Assembly: GCA_963575745.1 (NCBI GenBank)
Contig: CAUYUJ010015020.1
Coordinates: 285,428 to 349,427, forward strand
Direction: 5' to 3'
Length of the DNA stretch: 64,000 nt
DNA from: Prorocentrum cordatum
Taxonomy: Eukaryota; Sar; Dinophyceae; Prorocentrales; Prorocentraceae
The notes under the pieces were generated by a model, which did no database searches, was not told where the DNA came from, and saw only the letters and a program-made list of their open reading frames with translations. A program made the translations under genes and the position numbers. This document shows, one piece after another, positions 45,901 through 56,554 of the stretch. Positions within the stretch are counted from its first letter, which is position 1; each line of letters starts with the position of its first letter.

Positions 45901-46810
45901 CCGATCCCTTTGTTCGCGACGTAGTGACGCCACTAACCGATGCCGAAGCCCACAGGGGGTTCGGACTCGCTGGGACTTCGCTTTCCCAGAGGAGGAGGAG
46001 GCCACCAAGCTTCTGGCCCTTTCGGGAAGCGCTGGCCCTCCGCAGGGCCAGGAGGCCGAGGCGGGCGACAGGTTCTGGCCCTGTCGGCCACAGGACTCCC
46101 AGGGAGTGTCGGCCAGCACGTTTCCGCGCAAAATCTGTCGCCCTCACTCTTTTGGTGCTTGGTTTTTCTTGCGGTAGGCGGAGGTCTGGAGACATCCAGT
46201 GGCACCAATCGGCCTCCCACCCCTCGCCCCACTGGGAGCTCTTCTTCCCCTCCCTGGGACATTGCCGTAGATGCCGACAGGGGAGATCTCACGGCTGCCG
46301 CCATCATTCGATTCTGGATGGGCCAGATTCGCGACGGGCGGGTGTTGAACACGGGGAGGGGGGGCCGTGCGAAATTTGGAGCGCCGCCTGGCGGCGAGAA
46401 GGGCCCCCCCTTCGCACCCTCGACCATTTTCGGGGCGTCCTTGGCTGTGCGCCTCGTCGCCAGGAACAGCTTAGGGTGGGGGGTCAGCTCCTACAGGCTT
46501 TAGTCCTCATGCTCGCCGAGCACTTGCGCGCGGGGACTGGGGGCTGGACGGAGCACCCCATCCCCGCGACGCCACTTCATGGAGTCCCCTCTGGTCGCGC
46601 TGGTGTCGTCACCAGATGCCAGCTCGACAGACTTCGATCAGTGCGAGCATATGCCAAATACCATTGACTGGTCTACGGTAGGATGGGCTCCCACGCGCAT
46701 GATCAGCATGCGCATGTCGAAGCTCGGTAGTCTTCTTGAGGACACGCCAAGCCATGGGTGCTGTTCACAAGGTAGAGACGCTCATTTGACGCTTCTTGGC
46801 CGTCGGAGAA

Positions 46811-47479
46811 ATGGGTCTTGGCGGACCCAGTCCAAGACAACCTACCCGAACAGCTTGTGCCGTGCCATTGCCGAGGCCATCTTGGACAGTGGGCGACCCT
46901 GCCGATTTCGATTTCGATTTCGATTTCGAGAAAGACCAGCAAGAGCTTTCAGACAAACTCGTGCGGTTTTGCGTTCCCTGGACTCCCGCTTGCGATCATG
47001 ATTTCGCCCTGGCCCCCGATTTTGCAGGTTCTCGCAGTTGGGCTAGGGATGTCCAAACTGTGGACTCTGCAATTCGCAGTTTTTTCTCAGAGTCTGAGGG
47101 GGAAGGAGTTTTCCTGGTTCCTTCCGAGGGCGTTGGCCCGTCGGACCCGGAGGTCTGTTTAGACCCAGCGAGTGGGACGGTTTCGTCCGAGCTCTGGGCG
47201 CTGGAGGTCGCCCCCCTCGTTCGGACGTCGTCGTCATCGTCGATTTTCGTCTCTCCGCCTCCCCCCCCTGCCTTGACCGAGGGGCAACGCTCCAGGATCG
47301 AGGCCAATAGGCGCGAGGCTCGCGCCAGGCGGGAGCGCCGCAGGCTTCAGGAACATGCAGCCCGCGCGCCCTGGGCCGCAGGTGCTGGGCTGCAGGGCTC
47401 CGTTTTCGAGGAGGCCCCCGTCGGGGGCTGGGGCCTCGACCTTTGTTCGGTTCGGAGGCTGGGCCGTGCGGTGGCGTAG
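46811..47479 (+). CDS. unrecognised open frame with QR-RIE-NR basic helix
   Basis: 222 codons from ATG 46811. A (GATTTC)4 hexamer gives DFDFDFDF (46904-46927). An acidic middle (FFSESEGEG) and a Pro run are followed by TEGQRSRIEANRREARARRE, a charged helix. Patterns like Q-R-RIE-NR--A--RR occur at the start of several DNA-binding proteins, but I cannot assign a family. It lies in PF16 intron 4, 200 bases before exon e, and may belong to the retroelement upstream. Confidence 0.35.
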   Translation: MGLGGPSPRQPTRTACAVPLPRPSWTVGDPADFDFDFDFEKDQQELSDKLVRFCVPWTPACDHDFALAPDFAGSRSWARDVQTVDSAIRSFFSESEGEGVFLVPSEGVGPSDPEVCLDPASGTVSSELWALEVAPLVRTSSSSSIFVSPPPPPALTEGQRSRIEANRREARARRERRRLQEHAARAPWAAGAGLQGSVFEEAPVGGWGLDLCSVRRLGRAVA

Positions 47480-47678
47480 GTGGTGGATCCCCGTGAGGTC
47501 CTGTATGCCACCCGCCTGGCCCTGCTAGCGGAAAAGAGCACGCCGAGCGCCACGCCCCTCGTCCCCCCCTCCCTCCTCCTTCCCCTCACCCTTCCCCTTC
47601 CGCTCCTCCTTCCGCCCCCCCCCGCTCCCTCCTCCCGCTCGCCCCGCCCCCCCCCCGCCTTCCCGCCCGCCCGGGAAG

Positions 47679-47723
47679 GCCCCCCCGAACATCCTCAAGT
47701 ACGTCGTGCAGCAGTTCGCCAAG
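47679..47723 (+). CDS. PF16: PF16/SPAG6 armadillo protein, exon e
   Basis: Exactly 15 codons, APPNILKYVVQQFAK. SPAG6 has APPNILKHVVGQFSK at this place. The acceptor CGGGAAG follows a long C-rich tract, and exon d joins as PLLE|APPNIL. It ends GCCAAG before a GC donor (GCGTGC). Phase 0. It is the shortest exon here and would be missed by gene finders that require GT donors. Confidence 0.95.
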
Positions 47724-48009
47724 GCGTGCGCGCCTCCCTGGCGGCCGCGCGGCGCGCTGGGCGGGGAGCGGCCGGGGCCAGGGGCAACGTCAGGGGGGGA
47801 GCGACAGGCTCAGGGCTCGAGGTTCGAGGCCGTGGAGCTCTTCGGGCAGTTTCGTCGGTGTTCGGCGGTGTTCCCGCCGCGTGGTGCTCTCCAGCAGCTG
47901 CGCCTCGCCGAGAGCGTTCCCAGGGGTTCCTGGATCGTCCCGAGCGGCCGCCGGGGAGCCGAGTTATGGCCCGAAAATCAGGGGGCAACGCCAGGGGGGA
48001 ATCTGCTCA

Positions 48010-48160
48010 TGGGGGATGCATCGACCTTCAATCGCCCATCCATCGCCGATAGGGGCGTGCGGTTTCCCTATCGAGGGCTTAGCGCTGGTCTGTCGGCGAT
48101 TTATTGCCGATTCCAGCACGATGTTTTCCCCCCTGAGACGGTTCCCCCCTGGCATTCCCC
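48010..48160 (+). repeat. palindromic ATCGGCGAT repeat, copy 4
   Basis: CCATCGCCGAT (48041), CTATCGAGGGC and the near-palindrome TCGGCGATTTATTGCCGA (48093-48110), followed by a C/T-rich tail, in the same order as 7788-7965. Confidence 0.65.
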
Positions 48161-48265
48161 TTCACGGGATGGCCAGACGGGGCGACTTGCTTACAAGTCT
48201 TGTTGCCTCGCGTTAAGAACAACATCGCGACGGAAGTTGTTCGGCAACTTTCGGTTTCGGCCTCT

Positions 48266-48355
48266 GGCGGGCCCTTACGGGGCTTGGACTGTCAAAAACG
48301 ACTCAGGTTGTAAAGTCGGTCCTGGGGAAGTGGTCCAGACCTTCGAGGAGCCAGG
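48266..48355 (+). repeat. dispersed GACTGTCA repeat, copy 2
   Basis: GGACTGTCAAAAACGACTCAGG, then CGGTCCTGGGGAA, as at 9630-9685. Confidence 0.6.
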
Positions 48356-48628
48356 TTGTTGAGAAATTCAAGACGTCTGCTTTTTTCGGGGAAGGGGCGT
48401 CTTGTTTACACGTCTTGTCGCGCGCCTGCTCGTGTGTCTGACGTCTGCCGTCTGAAGAGGTACGGCGGGAGTAGTCGTCGATCTGGCCTCCATTGCGCAG
48501 GGCGCCGAAGGGTATCACAATGCGGCATGGACGTCCTGGCAGGCGCTGGAAGATCACCTCAGTTCTTTTGTCCGGAAAGTTGTGCCAGGGACATCAACTC
48601 GCAGTATCACTACAGTCAAAGCTCATCG

Positions 48629-48795
48629 TAAGGACGCACGGATGTCTTTAGGGTATCCTTGTGTCCTTGCCTCTGCGGCCCGTCCTTCGCGGCTTTCATT
48701 TGCCAGCCCTTACGGGTGCTGACAGTCCGACGCTCAAAAAGTGCCAATTTCGGCGTCCAAGGCCCTTGCGTCCTTGTCGCACGTCCTTGCTATAG
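48629..48795 (+). repeat. dispersed repeat, copy 2 (partner 3822-3975)
   Basis: TAAGGACGCACGG start, TATCCTTGTGTCCTTGCCTC, then CCCTTGCGTCCTTGTCGCAC and GTCCTTGCTATAG near the end. Confidence 0.5.
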
Positions 48796-49190
48796 ATTTC
48801 GATTACATGAGTTTTGCTTTCTCCCAGATGTGGCGATGCACTGTGAGCCTCTATGCCTTCTGTGCAGTCGTTGCGGGTCTACGCCTAATAAATAGCCGTC
48901 CGTGTGTTTATGAAAGGGACGTTTGGTATTTACGGAGCCACCGCAAGAAAGTGTACGGTCGCTTTCGTACTGAAGTGTTGGGTTTGCGCCAGGGCATCAA
49001 GTAGTGGCCAGACTTTACCCTTGAGCGCCACGTTTGCCGCGGTTCATTCGCATCGCATAGTTTGCCCTCCGCCTAATCCTCCCCCTCGCCAGCTGCTTCC
49101 CCCTCGTCCTTCTGCCTCCTCCCTCCTCCTCCTCCTGCCTCGCCCGCCCCTCCTCCCACCTCCCCCTCCACCCCCCCCTGTGGTGTCCAG

Positions 49191-49271
49191 GTCCTCCCCA
49201 ACGACCTCAACGCCCGCCGCACGTTCGTGCAGTCCGGCGGGCTGCAGAAGATCCAGGAGGTGAAGGCCGAG
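49191..49271 (+). CDS. PF16: PF16/SPAG6 armadillo protein, exon f
   Basis: Exactly 27 codons, VLPNDLNARRTFVQSGGLQK then IQEVKAE. SPAG6 has VLPHD-KARR-FV-SGGLKK-QEIKAE. The acceptor is GTGTCCAG, and exon e joins as QFAK|VLPND. It ends GCCGAG before a GC donor (GCTGGC). The family continues PGS followed by about 35-40 residues with CYPEEIV-YYSPGY. I did not find that segment up to 64000, so the last exon is probably outside. Confidence 0.95.
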
Positions 49272-49499
49272 GCTGGCGGCGCGACCGAGAGCCTCGAGCC
49301 CGGGCGCGGTCGGAGGGAGGGAGGGGGTGTGGGGGAGGGGAGGGCGGGGGTGAGGGACGAGCGCACTCAGGATGCTGAAGTGTGGACCACCTTGAGCTCG
49401 GGAGGGGCTCTGGTTTTCGGGCCTTTCCTCGGGTCTATGTCGGGTGACCTCTTCGGGGCCGAGGCTCGCCGTGGCCACAAAAGCTCCTTCTTTCCTCAT

Positions 49500-49790
49500 G
49501 GTAGCACGATGACAGTTGAGATGACGGTGATGACGTTGATGATGCTGATGATGCTGATGATGATGGTGGTGATGCTGGTGGTGGTTGTAATAATGATCAT
49601 GACGGTGGTGGTGCTGATGATGTTGGTGCTGCTGATAATGATGGAGATGAGGAGAAGGAGGAGCACGAGGAGGAGGAGGAGGAGAAGGAGAACGAGGAGC
49701 AGGAGGAGGAGGATGAAGAGGAGGAGGAGGAGGAGGAGGAGGAGGAGGAGGAGGACGTGTCAGGAGGAGGAGGCGAAGGAGGAGGAGGAG
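49500..49790 (+). repeat. GAT then GAG triplet array
   Basis: GATGATGCTGAT, GGTGGTG, then GAGGAG. It ends where the spliced-leader relict begins. Confidence 0.9.
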
Positions 49791-49827
49791 GCCGCAGCCA
49801 TTTTGGCTGAAGCCATTTTGGCTCAAG
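49791..49827 (+). other. tandem relict spliced leader (22 nt + 15 nt)
   Basis: The first 22 bases (49791-49812) match the dinoflagellate spliced leader at 20 of 22 positions (GCCGCAGCCATTTTGGCTGA plus AG). The next 15 (49813-49827) are CCATTTTGGCTCAAG, exactly leader positions 8-22. That is the layout formed when an mRNA with a leader was copied into the genome and then trans-spliced again using the AG inside the old leader, and copied back again. It marks retroposition of a processed mRNA. Confidence 0.9.
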
Positions 49828-50222
49828 CTTTTCAGCCCTCTGCACAGGTGCCCCCCGTGGCAGCAGAGCGGCTTGAGCTTGGCTCTGTCCTCACTGGATT
49901 TCTTGCTGTCCGTTTTCTTTCTACATCCGAGTCCGGGCGCGGTACGGAAGGGGGAGCTGTTGCTTACAGGTTTTTTCGAGCCCTCGTGCGGGCGGGATCG
50001 AGCCGCCATGTCGTGGCAGCGACTGCAGCCGCTCTCTGGCGTCCCATCCTGAGCTGCGAGGCGGCTGGCACATCAACGCTTGACACTGGCGACTTTGAAA
50101 TCAAGACGGGGATCGGCGCTCGGTTCGACAAGGCCCGTCTTGCTCTTGAAGGTCTCGACCGAGCTGGGAGGCAAGGGGTGCGAGCAGACCTTGACGGATC
50201 CACCAAGGCGTTTCGCAAGTAG
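49828..50222 (+). pseudogene. possible body of a retroposed mRNA
   Basis: Starts directly after the leader relict. One frame is open to TAG at 50220 with normal amino-acid mix (for example FDKARLALEGLDRAGRQGVR), but it has no ATG after the leader, so at least the first part may be 5' UTR. I do not recognise the parent gene and see no poly-A tract. Confidence 0.4.
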
Positions 50223-50397
50223 GCTTAGCACAGTATTGATCGTTCTTTTGGTATTCCCCAGGGGTAACGCGCGTTACCCCCCCAGACTCCCCCCTCCCCC
50301 CGTAACGGTAACGCTTGCAAGCCGTGCGCAACTTGAATCTTTGCAGCTTCCAAAGGACATTTGTAAGGCGTGCACATGCGCTCTGGCGCACGCAGGC

Positions 50398-50636
50398 ATC
50401 GACGTGCACGCAGGGCGCGTGCACTGCGGTGTACATGGGCGCTGTGGTGCACGTAGGCACTGTGGCGTACGCGTACGCTGCGGTGCGCATGGCTACTAGT
50501 AGTGTGCACAGGCGTTGCGGTGTTCACAGTCGTCGTGGTGCACGGAGGCACTGTGGTGTACACCGATTTGCTGTGGTGCACGCGGTTACTGCGGTGTACA
50601 CAGGCGTCGTGGTGTACACAAGCGTTGCGGTGCAGC
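50398..50636 (+). repeat. 18-bp degenerate minisatellite
   Basis: Units like GCGGTGTACACAGGCGTC recur with an 18-base period. It includes the palindromic, strictly alternating GCGTACGCGTACGC at 50465-50478, a candidate for Z-DNA. Confidence 0.8.
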
Positions 50637-50639
50637 GGA

Positions 50640-51690
50640 ATGATGTCAGAGCAGGAGGGGCAGGACGATGAGGAGGAGGAGGCGGAAGCGGAGGCGGAGG
50701 TGGGAAGGGGGAGGGAGCCAGATAGTTCGCTGGCGCAGGGAGGGCGTGGCGGCGACCCCAGCGCAGGCTTTCAAGGTTGCTATCGCTACCAACCATTGCG
50801 TGCATTCGATAAGCTTGGCGTGTAGCTTTAAAACCTGGTTCTCCCGACTCCCCGTCTCCGTGGCTGCGGCGGTGTTGGCGGTCTCTCTTTTGGCCCCCTT
50901 TGGACTTAGCTGGGCGCGCAATTCCAGAATCCAGTGGTTCCATCGCCCCGTCTCCTCATCCGCCGCGTCGCTGTCCAGTTTGGGGCGCAGCATCGATGCT
51001 TTGGCAGCTGCGTCTCCATGGCCAACATGGTGTTGGTCGCTTTTTAGGCCGCCAGCTCGGCAGAGAGCTTTGTGAACTTCGCTTGCCAGGTGACGGGGTC
51101 TGTATCCACGTGGCCGTCCGTTGGCACAGTGTCTGCCCATCGGTTGTTTCCCTCCGAAGGTCTCCCAGCTGAAGGTGCCGCCCGTGTCGACGCCCAAAGG
51201 TCGGTCTGCGCGGGGTGCGCCCTCTTCAGGCCGCGATAGGGCAGCATCTCCACACCGTCTCGGAACTCCTCGCCGATGTCCTCCATGCCCAGCTCCCTTG
51301 TAGGTGTCCTCCGTTCATCCAGCGCGTTCCACTACTCGCAAACGTCAGAAAACAGTTACTCCGACGGTAGGACCCCGCATGATAATCAGTTTGGCTTGCC
51401 CTTAGCCTTTTCCCCCTCGCCCTCGCGGACACCCTCCTCTCGCCCTCTGCTCTGCCCTCTCTTCCACCTTCTGCTATTTCTCCCCCTCCCCCTCCTCCTC
51501 TTCCTCCTCCTCCTTCTCCACATCCTCCTCATCATCGCCCTTCCTCTATCCCTTTCCCCCCCCTTCATCCTCTTCCTGCTTCTTCTCCATGTGCACCTCC
51601 CTTTCCCACTGGTCGGAGCAAGCGCATCGATTTTCCTCGGCGCCGTCGCCGCCTCGGCCAGCGCGCGCGTTCGCCGACGGCTGGATCATA
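50640..51690. other. no recognised gene; C/T-rich tract 51400-51600
   Basis: GGCGGAAGCGGAGG repeats at 50680-50710, unique-looking DNA to 51390, then a 200-base pyrimidine tract (CTCCTC, CTTCCTC). Several frames are open with no recognised domain. Confidence 0.4.
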
Positions 51691-51694
51691 AAGC

Positions 51695-51818
51695 CTTGGG
51701 GACAACCCCGCGGGTCATCCCTTTGGAGCAACCCGGCGGGCCGCTGGGGCGCGGGGGCAGGCCGTCGGGGCAACCCCGCGGGCCGGTCCGTTGGGACAAC
51801 CCCGCGGGCCTTGAGGTA
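51695..51818 (+). repeat. ~25-30-bp CAACCCCGCGGGCC tandem repeat
   Basis: Four copies of (G)CAACCC-GCGGG(CC/TC) spaced about 25-35 bases. Confidence 0.8.
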
Positions 51819-51889
51819 GGCGCGGCCGCGCTCAGGCGGGGGGCAGCACGAAACCCAGCCGTGCAGCAAACTTCCCCTCGAAACTTGCA

Positions 51890-53800
51890 GGGGTCCGATG
51901 ACCCGCTCGGGTTACCAACGTCGAATGCGGACGCCATAAGGAGGGGGCTCCCGCTTGAGATTTCCTCGCAATTCATTCACACGCGAGTGCAGAATCACGA
52001 TGACCCGCCTCGGATTCGAACACGAAGTGCGGGCCCATACGGAGGGGGTTCCCGCATGGGATTTCTTCGCAATGCGGTCACAGGCGAGGCTCCCGCCTGA
52101 GACTTCCCCAGAACCGAACTCAGGCCAGAGGAACCCAAAAGTGAAGACAATTGCACGGTTCCGATGATCCGCTCGGATTACCAACGTGAGATGTGGGCCC
52201 CATAGGGAGGGGGCTCCCGCCTGAGACTTCCATGCAGTTCACTCACAAACGATTCTCCCGCCTGAGATTTCTTTCAGATTCAGCCTTGAGGAACCCAAAA
52301 GTGACGGCAGTTGCAAGATTCCGATGACCCGCTCGGATTGCCAATCTGATACGCGGGCCCCACAGGGATGGGGCTCCCGCTTGAGATGTCTTCGCAAGTC
52401 ACTCACAGGCGAAGCTCCCGCATGAGATTTTCTTTGAATTCAGGCCAGATGAGCCCAAATTGGCGGCAGTTGCAAGATTCCGATGACCCGCTCGGATTGC
52501 CAATCTGATACGCGGGCCCCACAGGGATGGGGCTCCCGCTTGAGATTTCTTCGCAATTCACTCACAGGCGAGGCTCCCGCATGATATTTCCTTTGAGTTC
52601 AGGCCAGAGGAGCCCAAAGTGACGGCAGTTGCAGGTTGGCGATGACCAGCTTGGATTACCAATGGAAGTTGCGGGCCGCAAAGGGAGGGGGCTCCCGCCT
52701 GAGACTTCCTCGCAATTTATTCACAGACGAGGTTCGGGCTTGAGAGTTCCTCTGGATTCAGGCCTGAGGAGCCCAAGCGTGACGGCATCTGCAAGTTTCC
52801 GATGACCAGCTCGGATTGCCAACATGGTGCGCCGGCCCCACAGGGAGGAAACTCCCGCTTGAGATTCCGTGTCAATTCACTCAGAGGCGAGGCTCCCGCT
52901 TGAGACTTCCTTCAAATTGAGGCCTGAAGAATCCAAAAGTGAGGACAGTTGCAGGTTTCCGGTGGCCCGCTTGGATAGCCAACGTGACGTGTGGGCTCCT
53001 TAAGGATGGGGGCTCCCGCCTGAGTTCCATGAAATTCACTTACCGGCGAGGCTCCCGCCTGAGATGTCCTTGAAATTCAGGACTGAGGAACCCAAAAATG
53101 ACGACAGTTGCAAGGTATCGATGGCCCGCTCGGATTACCAACGTAAAGTGCGAGCCCGTGGGGAGGGTTCCTCACAATTCATTCACAGGCGAGGCTTGCG
53201 CCTGAGACTTCCTCCGAATTCAGGTCTGAGGAGCCCAGAAGTGAAGACAGTTGCAGGGTTCCGATGACCCGCTCGGATTACCAACGTGAGATGCGGGCCC
53301 CATAGGGAGGGGGCTCCCGCTTGAGATTTCCTCGCAATTCATTCACAGGCGAAACTCCCGCCTGACACTTCCTCCAAATTCAGGCCTGAGGAGCCCCAAA
53401 GTGACGGCAGTTGCAAGGTTCCGATGACCCGCTCGGATTACCAATATGAGACGTGGGCCCCATAGGGAGGGGGCTCCCGCTTGGTATTTCCTCGCAATTC
53501 ACTCACAGGCGAAGCTCCCGCCTGACACTTCCTCCAAATTCAGGTCTGAGGAGCCCCAAAGTGACGGCAGTTGCACGTTTCTGGCCCCAAAGGGAGGGGG
53601 TTCCCGCCTGAGACTTCCTTGGAATTCACTTACTGGCGAGGCTCCCGCTGGAGATTTCCTCCAAATTCAGGCCTGAGGAACCCAAAAGTGACGACACAGT
53701 TTTCCGATGATCCGCTCGGATTGCCAACAAAAATTACGGGCCCCATAGGGGGGGGGCTCCCGCCTGAGGTTTCCTAGCAATTCGCTCACAGACGAGGCTT
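51890..53800 (+). repeat. ~159-bp satellite, about 12 units
   Basis: The word GATGACCCGCTCGGATTACC starts units at 52163, 52323, 52482, 52641, 52801, 52961, 53120, 53263, 53423 and 53706, mostly 159-160 bases apart. Other landmarks are GGGCCCCATAGGGAGGGGGC, TCCCGC-TGAGA-TTCCTC, CAATTCA-TCACAGGCGA and AATTCAGGCCTGAGGA. One unit is shortened to 143 and one near 53580 has a deletion. Each unit has an internal half-repeat (TCCCGCCTGAGACTTCCT appears twice). Confidence 0.93.
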
Positions 53801-53807
53801 TCGCTTG

Positions 53808-53993
53808 GGTGGGTAGGCAGGTGAGTGAGTGAGTGGGCGAGTGAGTGAGTCATGAGGATGAGTGTGTAAATGAGTAAGTATGCGAGTGATGACGACGATG
53901 GTGATGATAGTGTGCGTGAGTGGGTTAGTGGGTGAGTGTGAATGATGATGGTGTGTGTGTGAGTGATTGAGTGAGTGTACGAAGGGAGAGGAA

Positions 53994-54035
<42 letters not shown>
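53808..54035 (+). repeat. (GAGT)n and (GA)n tracts
   Basis: GTGAGTGAGTGAGTGGGCGAG type tetramers to 53990, then GA dinucleotides at 53994-54035. Confidence 0.9.
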
Positions 54036-54036
<1 letters not shown>

Positions 54037-54690
54037 TCCTGCGCGGAGGGTGTGCAGAGAAAGCTAGAACCCCACTTTGGATGTGGGACAAAACCAATGC
54101 CTGCCTCGATGTAATGGATCGTGGGTCCCCCGCGAGGGATCCGGGCCATTCGCGACTAGTTACTCTGCGAGTAGTGGAGCGCGTGTGTCTATCCGTGGTA
54201 GACTCAGGGCTGCCGTCGAGCGAGGCGCCACCATGTGAGCTCAGGGCCGCTGGCACCTCGTCCAGCAGCCCGTGGTCGGGGCCGCCTCGGCCCCCCCCCC
54301 CCCGCGCCGCCGCCCCACCTCCGCGCCAGCGCGGGCTGGCCCTGGCCAGGTCGCGGCGCACCTGTCCCGAGGTGGCCTTGGCCGCTCCAGCCCAAGGCCT
54401 CTGCCCTCTGCGCCCCCGGGGCCAGAGAAGAGGCACCGCCAGCGCTGGCGACCAGCCGCACAAGCCGCGCCGCCCCGGCCGTGCAGCGCACCATGCAGCG
54501 CCCATGGCGCACCACGAGGCCACGAGCGCCCGACGGCCGGCCCGTGGCGAGCTTGGCTGAGTGAGGTGCAGGTCCGGGTGCCACGGCAAGTGTACGAGTG
54601 TGCAACAGAGACTCGATCCCAGATGGCTGCATACCATGAGGAGGCCGATCATGACGACGGAGGGGCGAGCGAGGAGGGATGAGGATGAGA
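54036..54690. other. no recognised gene; GC-rich
   Basis: A C-run at 54291-54303 and GC-rich DNA. Open frames on both strands follow base composition. Confidence 0.4.
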
Positions 54691-54694
54691 ACGC

Positions 54695-55107
54695 TCGAGG
54701 ACATGAGGGCGATGATGCTGATGATGCTGCTGCTGCTGATGATGATGATGATGATCCTGATGATTACGCTGATTATGATTATGATGATGATGCGGCTGAT
54801 GATTGCGATGACGGAGTTGACGATGAATATGATGAAGCTGCCGATGATGTTACTGTTTATGATGATTTTGACGTTAAGATGGAGTACCATCATAGTCAGA
54901 ATGCAGGATTGCGACGGGTGGGTTGGTTGGGGTGGGTGGGGATTCTGGGGGCACGAAGGTGCCCAGGAGGAGAATGAAGAGGATGAGGAGGATTAGGATG
55001 TGAGGGAGGAGGGAGAGACGGGGGTGGGAGAGGAGCGAGGGAACGACAACCGGCACGAATTTCGGATAATTGCGAGGATGGAGATGGACATGGAGATTGA
55101 TGATGAC

Positions 55108-55164
<57 letters not shown>

Positions 55165-55444
55165 GGTGGAAAGGAGGGGGGGGGTGATCATGCCGCCGCT
55201 GATGGTGAGGATGCGGGTGATGATGGTGGTGGTGGTGATGATGATGCGGATGCTGATGGTGGTGGTGATGGTGATTTCGACTATGGCGACTATGGTGACG
55301 ATAACGACGATGATGATGATAAGGATGAGGATGATGATGACGATGATACTGACGATGATGATGCTGATGATGATGATGATGATGATGATTATGCTTATTA
55401 TTACTATGATGCTGGATTGATGATGATGTTGATGTTGATGATGC

Positions 55445-55491
<47 letters not shown>

Positions 55492-55571
55492 CGGATGCTG
55501 ATTGTGGTGGGGATAGTGATGGACTGTGACGACGATGGTGACGACGACGATGATGATGCTGATGCTGATGC

Positions 55572-55627
<56 letters not shown>

Positions 55628-56185
55628 GTGAGTTTGATGATGACGATGATGATGCTGATGCTGATGATGATGATGATGATGATGATGATGGTGATGATGA
55701 TGGTGGTGGTGGTGGTGGTAGGAGGGAGGGGGGCGATTATGCAGCCGGTGATGGTGAGGATGTGGGTGATGATGGTTGTGAGTGATGTTGCGATGACTAC
55801 GAAATGTTGACGATGGCGGTGATTGTCATTGCGATAGAGATGACGATGATGATGCTGATGATGCCGATGATGAAGACGACGATTATGATGATAAGAAGGC
55901 GGAGGAGGACGAGGAGGAGGAGGACGAAGATCAGGAGGAGGAGGAGACCGCCCTTGCGCTCCCGCAATACAGAAGTCCAGGCTGGATCAACGAGGTCGAA
56001 CGTTCGATGCGGTCCGCGGAACAAAGGTGTCGCATCTGCCCGGAGGCTGAACAGCTATCTTGCAGCCAACATGGCTGTGGATGATAGTGATGCCCAGGAT
56101 GCTGATGATGATGATGGTGATGTTGTTGATGATGATGCTGCTGATGATGATGCTGTTGATGGTAAGGCTGATGCTGATGAGGATT

Positions 56186-56232
<47 letters not shown>

Positions 56233-56408
56233 GGTGGAGACGACGACGACGGCGATGATGATGCTGATGGTGATGCTGACGATGCTGCTGATGATGATGT
56301 CGATGATGAAGATGGTAACGACGACGAGGATGACGATTCTGATTATGATGATGATGATAAGGATGATAATGCTGACGATGACGATGACGATGCCGATGAT
56401 GATGCTGA
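54695..56408 (+). repeat. GAT-type triplet arrays, three blocks
   Basis: Blocks at 54695-54870, 55080-55720 and 55810-56408, with unique pieces between (54880-55075; 55725-55800; 55930-56085). The same short end-piece, GGAGGGGGG with GATTATGC or GATCATGC, then GATGGTGAGGATG, occurs at 55172-55215 and 55721-55763. The array ends just before the copia element. Confidence 0.95.
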
Positions 56409-56409
56409 T

Positions 56410-56538
56410 TGTAACTGATCAGTAATTTTCTCTATCCGTTGCGTTCAGGTTTAGCGTTTAGTGTTGTACGCATGTTTGCACCCGTGGACGATACTTTGGC
56501 TCAAGGGAAAAGTGTCCAGTGTGCTCTGCTGCTGCCAC
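56410..56538 (+). repeat. putative 5' LTR of the copia element
   Basis: Lies between the end of the GAT array and the primer site. It could begin TGTAACTGATC (56410) and end GCTGCCACA (56538). Without the 3' LTR the limits are a guess. It contains CTTTGGCTCAAGG (56494-56506), which shares 11 bases with the 3' end of the spliced leader. Confidence 0.35.
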
Positions 56539-56541
56539 AGT

Positions 56542-56554
56542 TGGTAGCGGAGCC
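56542..56554 (+). promoter_or_regulatory. primer binding site, initiator tRNA-Met type
   Basis: TGGTAGCGGAGCC, followed by GGTTCGACC, is close to the complement of the 3' end of eukaryotic initiator tRNA-Met (TGGTAGCAGAGG, GGTTTCGATCC). Reverse transcription of many copia elements starts on this tRNA. It lies about 120 bases before the gag ATG. Confidence 0.6.

Larger units (their letters stand above)
34602..47678 (+). other. PF16 intron 4 (GC-AG, 13077 nt)
   Basis: From GCTTGC to CGGGAAG. Contains a GAT array at its start, about 1.1 kb of unrecognised DNA, a long LINE remnant, an unrecognised open frame and a strong C-rich tract (47562-47672) before the acceptor. Confidence 0.85.
47724..49190 (+). 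other. PF16 intron 5 (GC-AG, 1467 nt)
   Basis: From GCGTGC to GTCCAG. It includes members of three dispersed families found in 3.8-9.7 kb. The 3' end is a strong C/T tract (49070-49180), the best polypyrimidine tract of the gene. Confidence 0.85.

Noticed and set aside
54204-54893. Minus-strand frame with Ile-rich segment
   Set aside because: Ile run comes from GAT on the + strand and the rest from GC-rich DNA. No motif.
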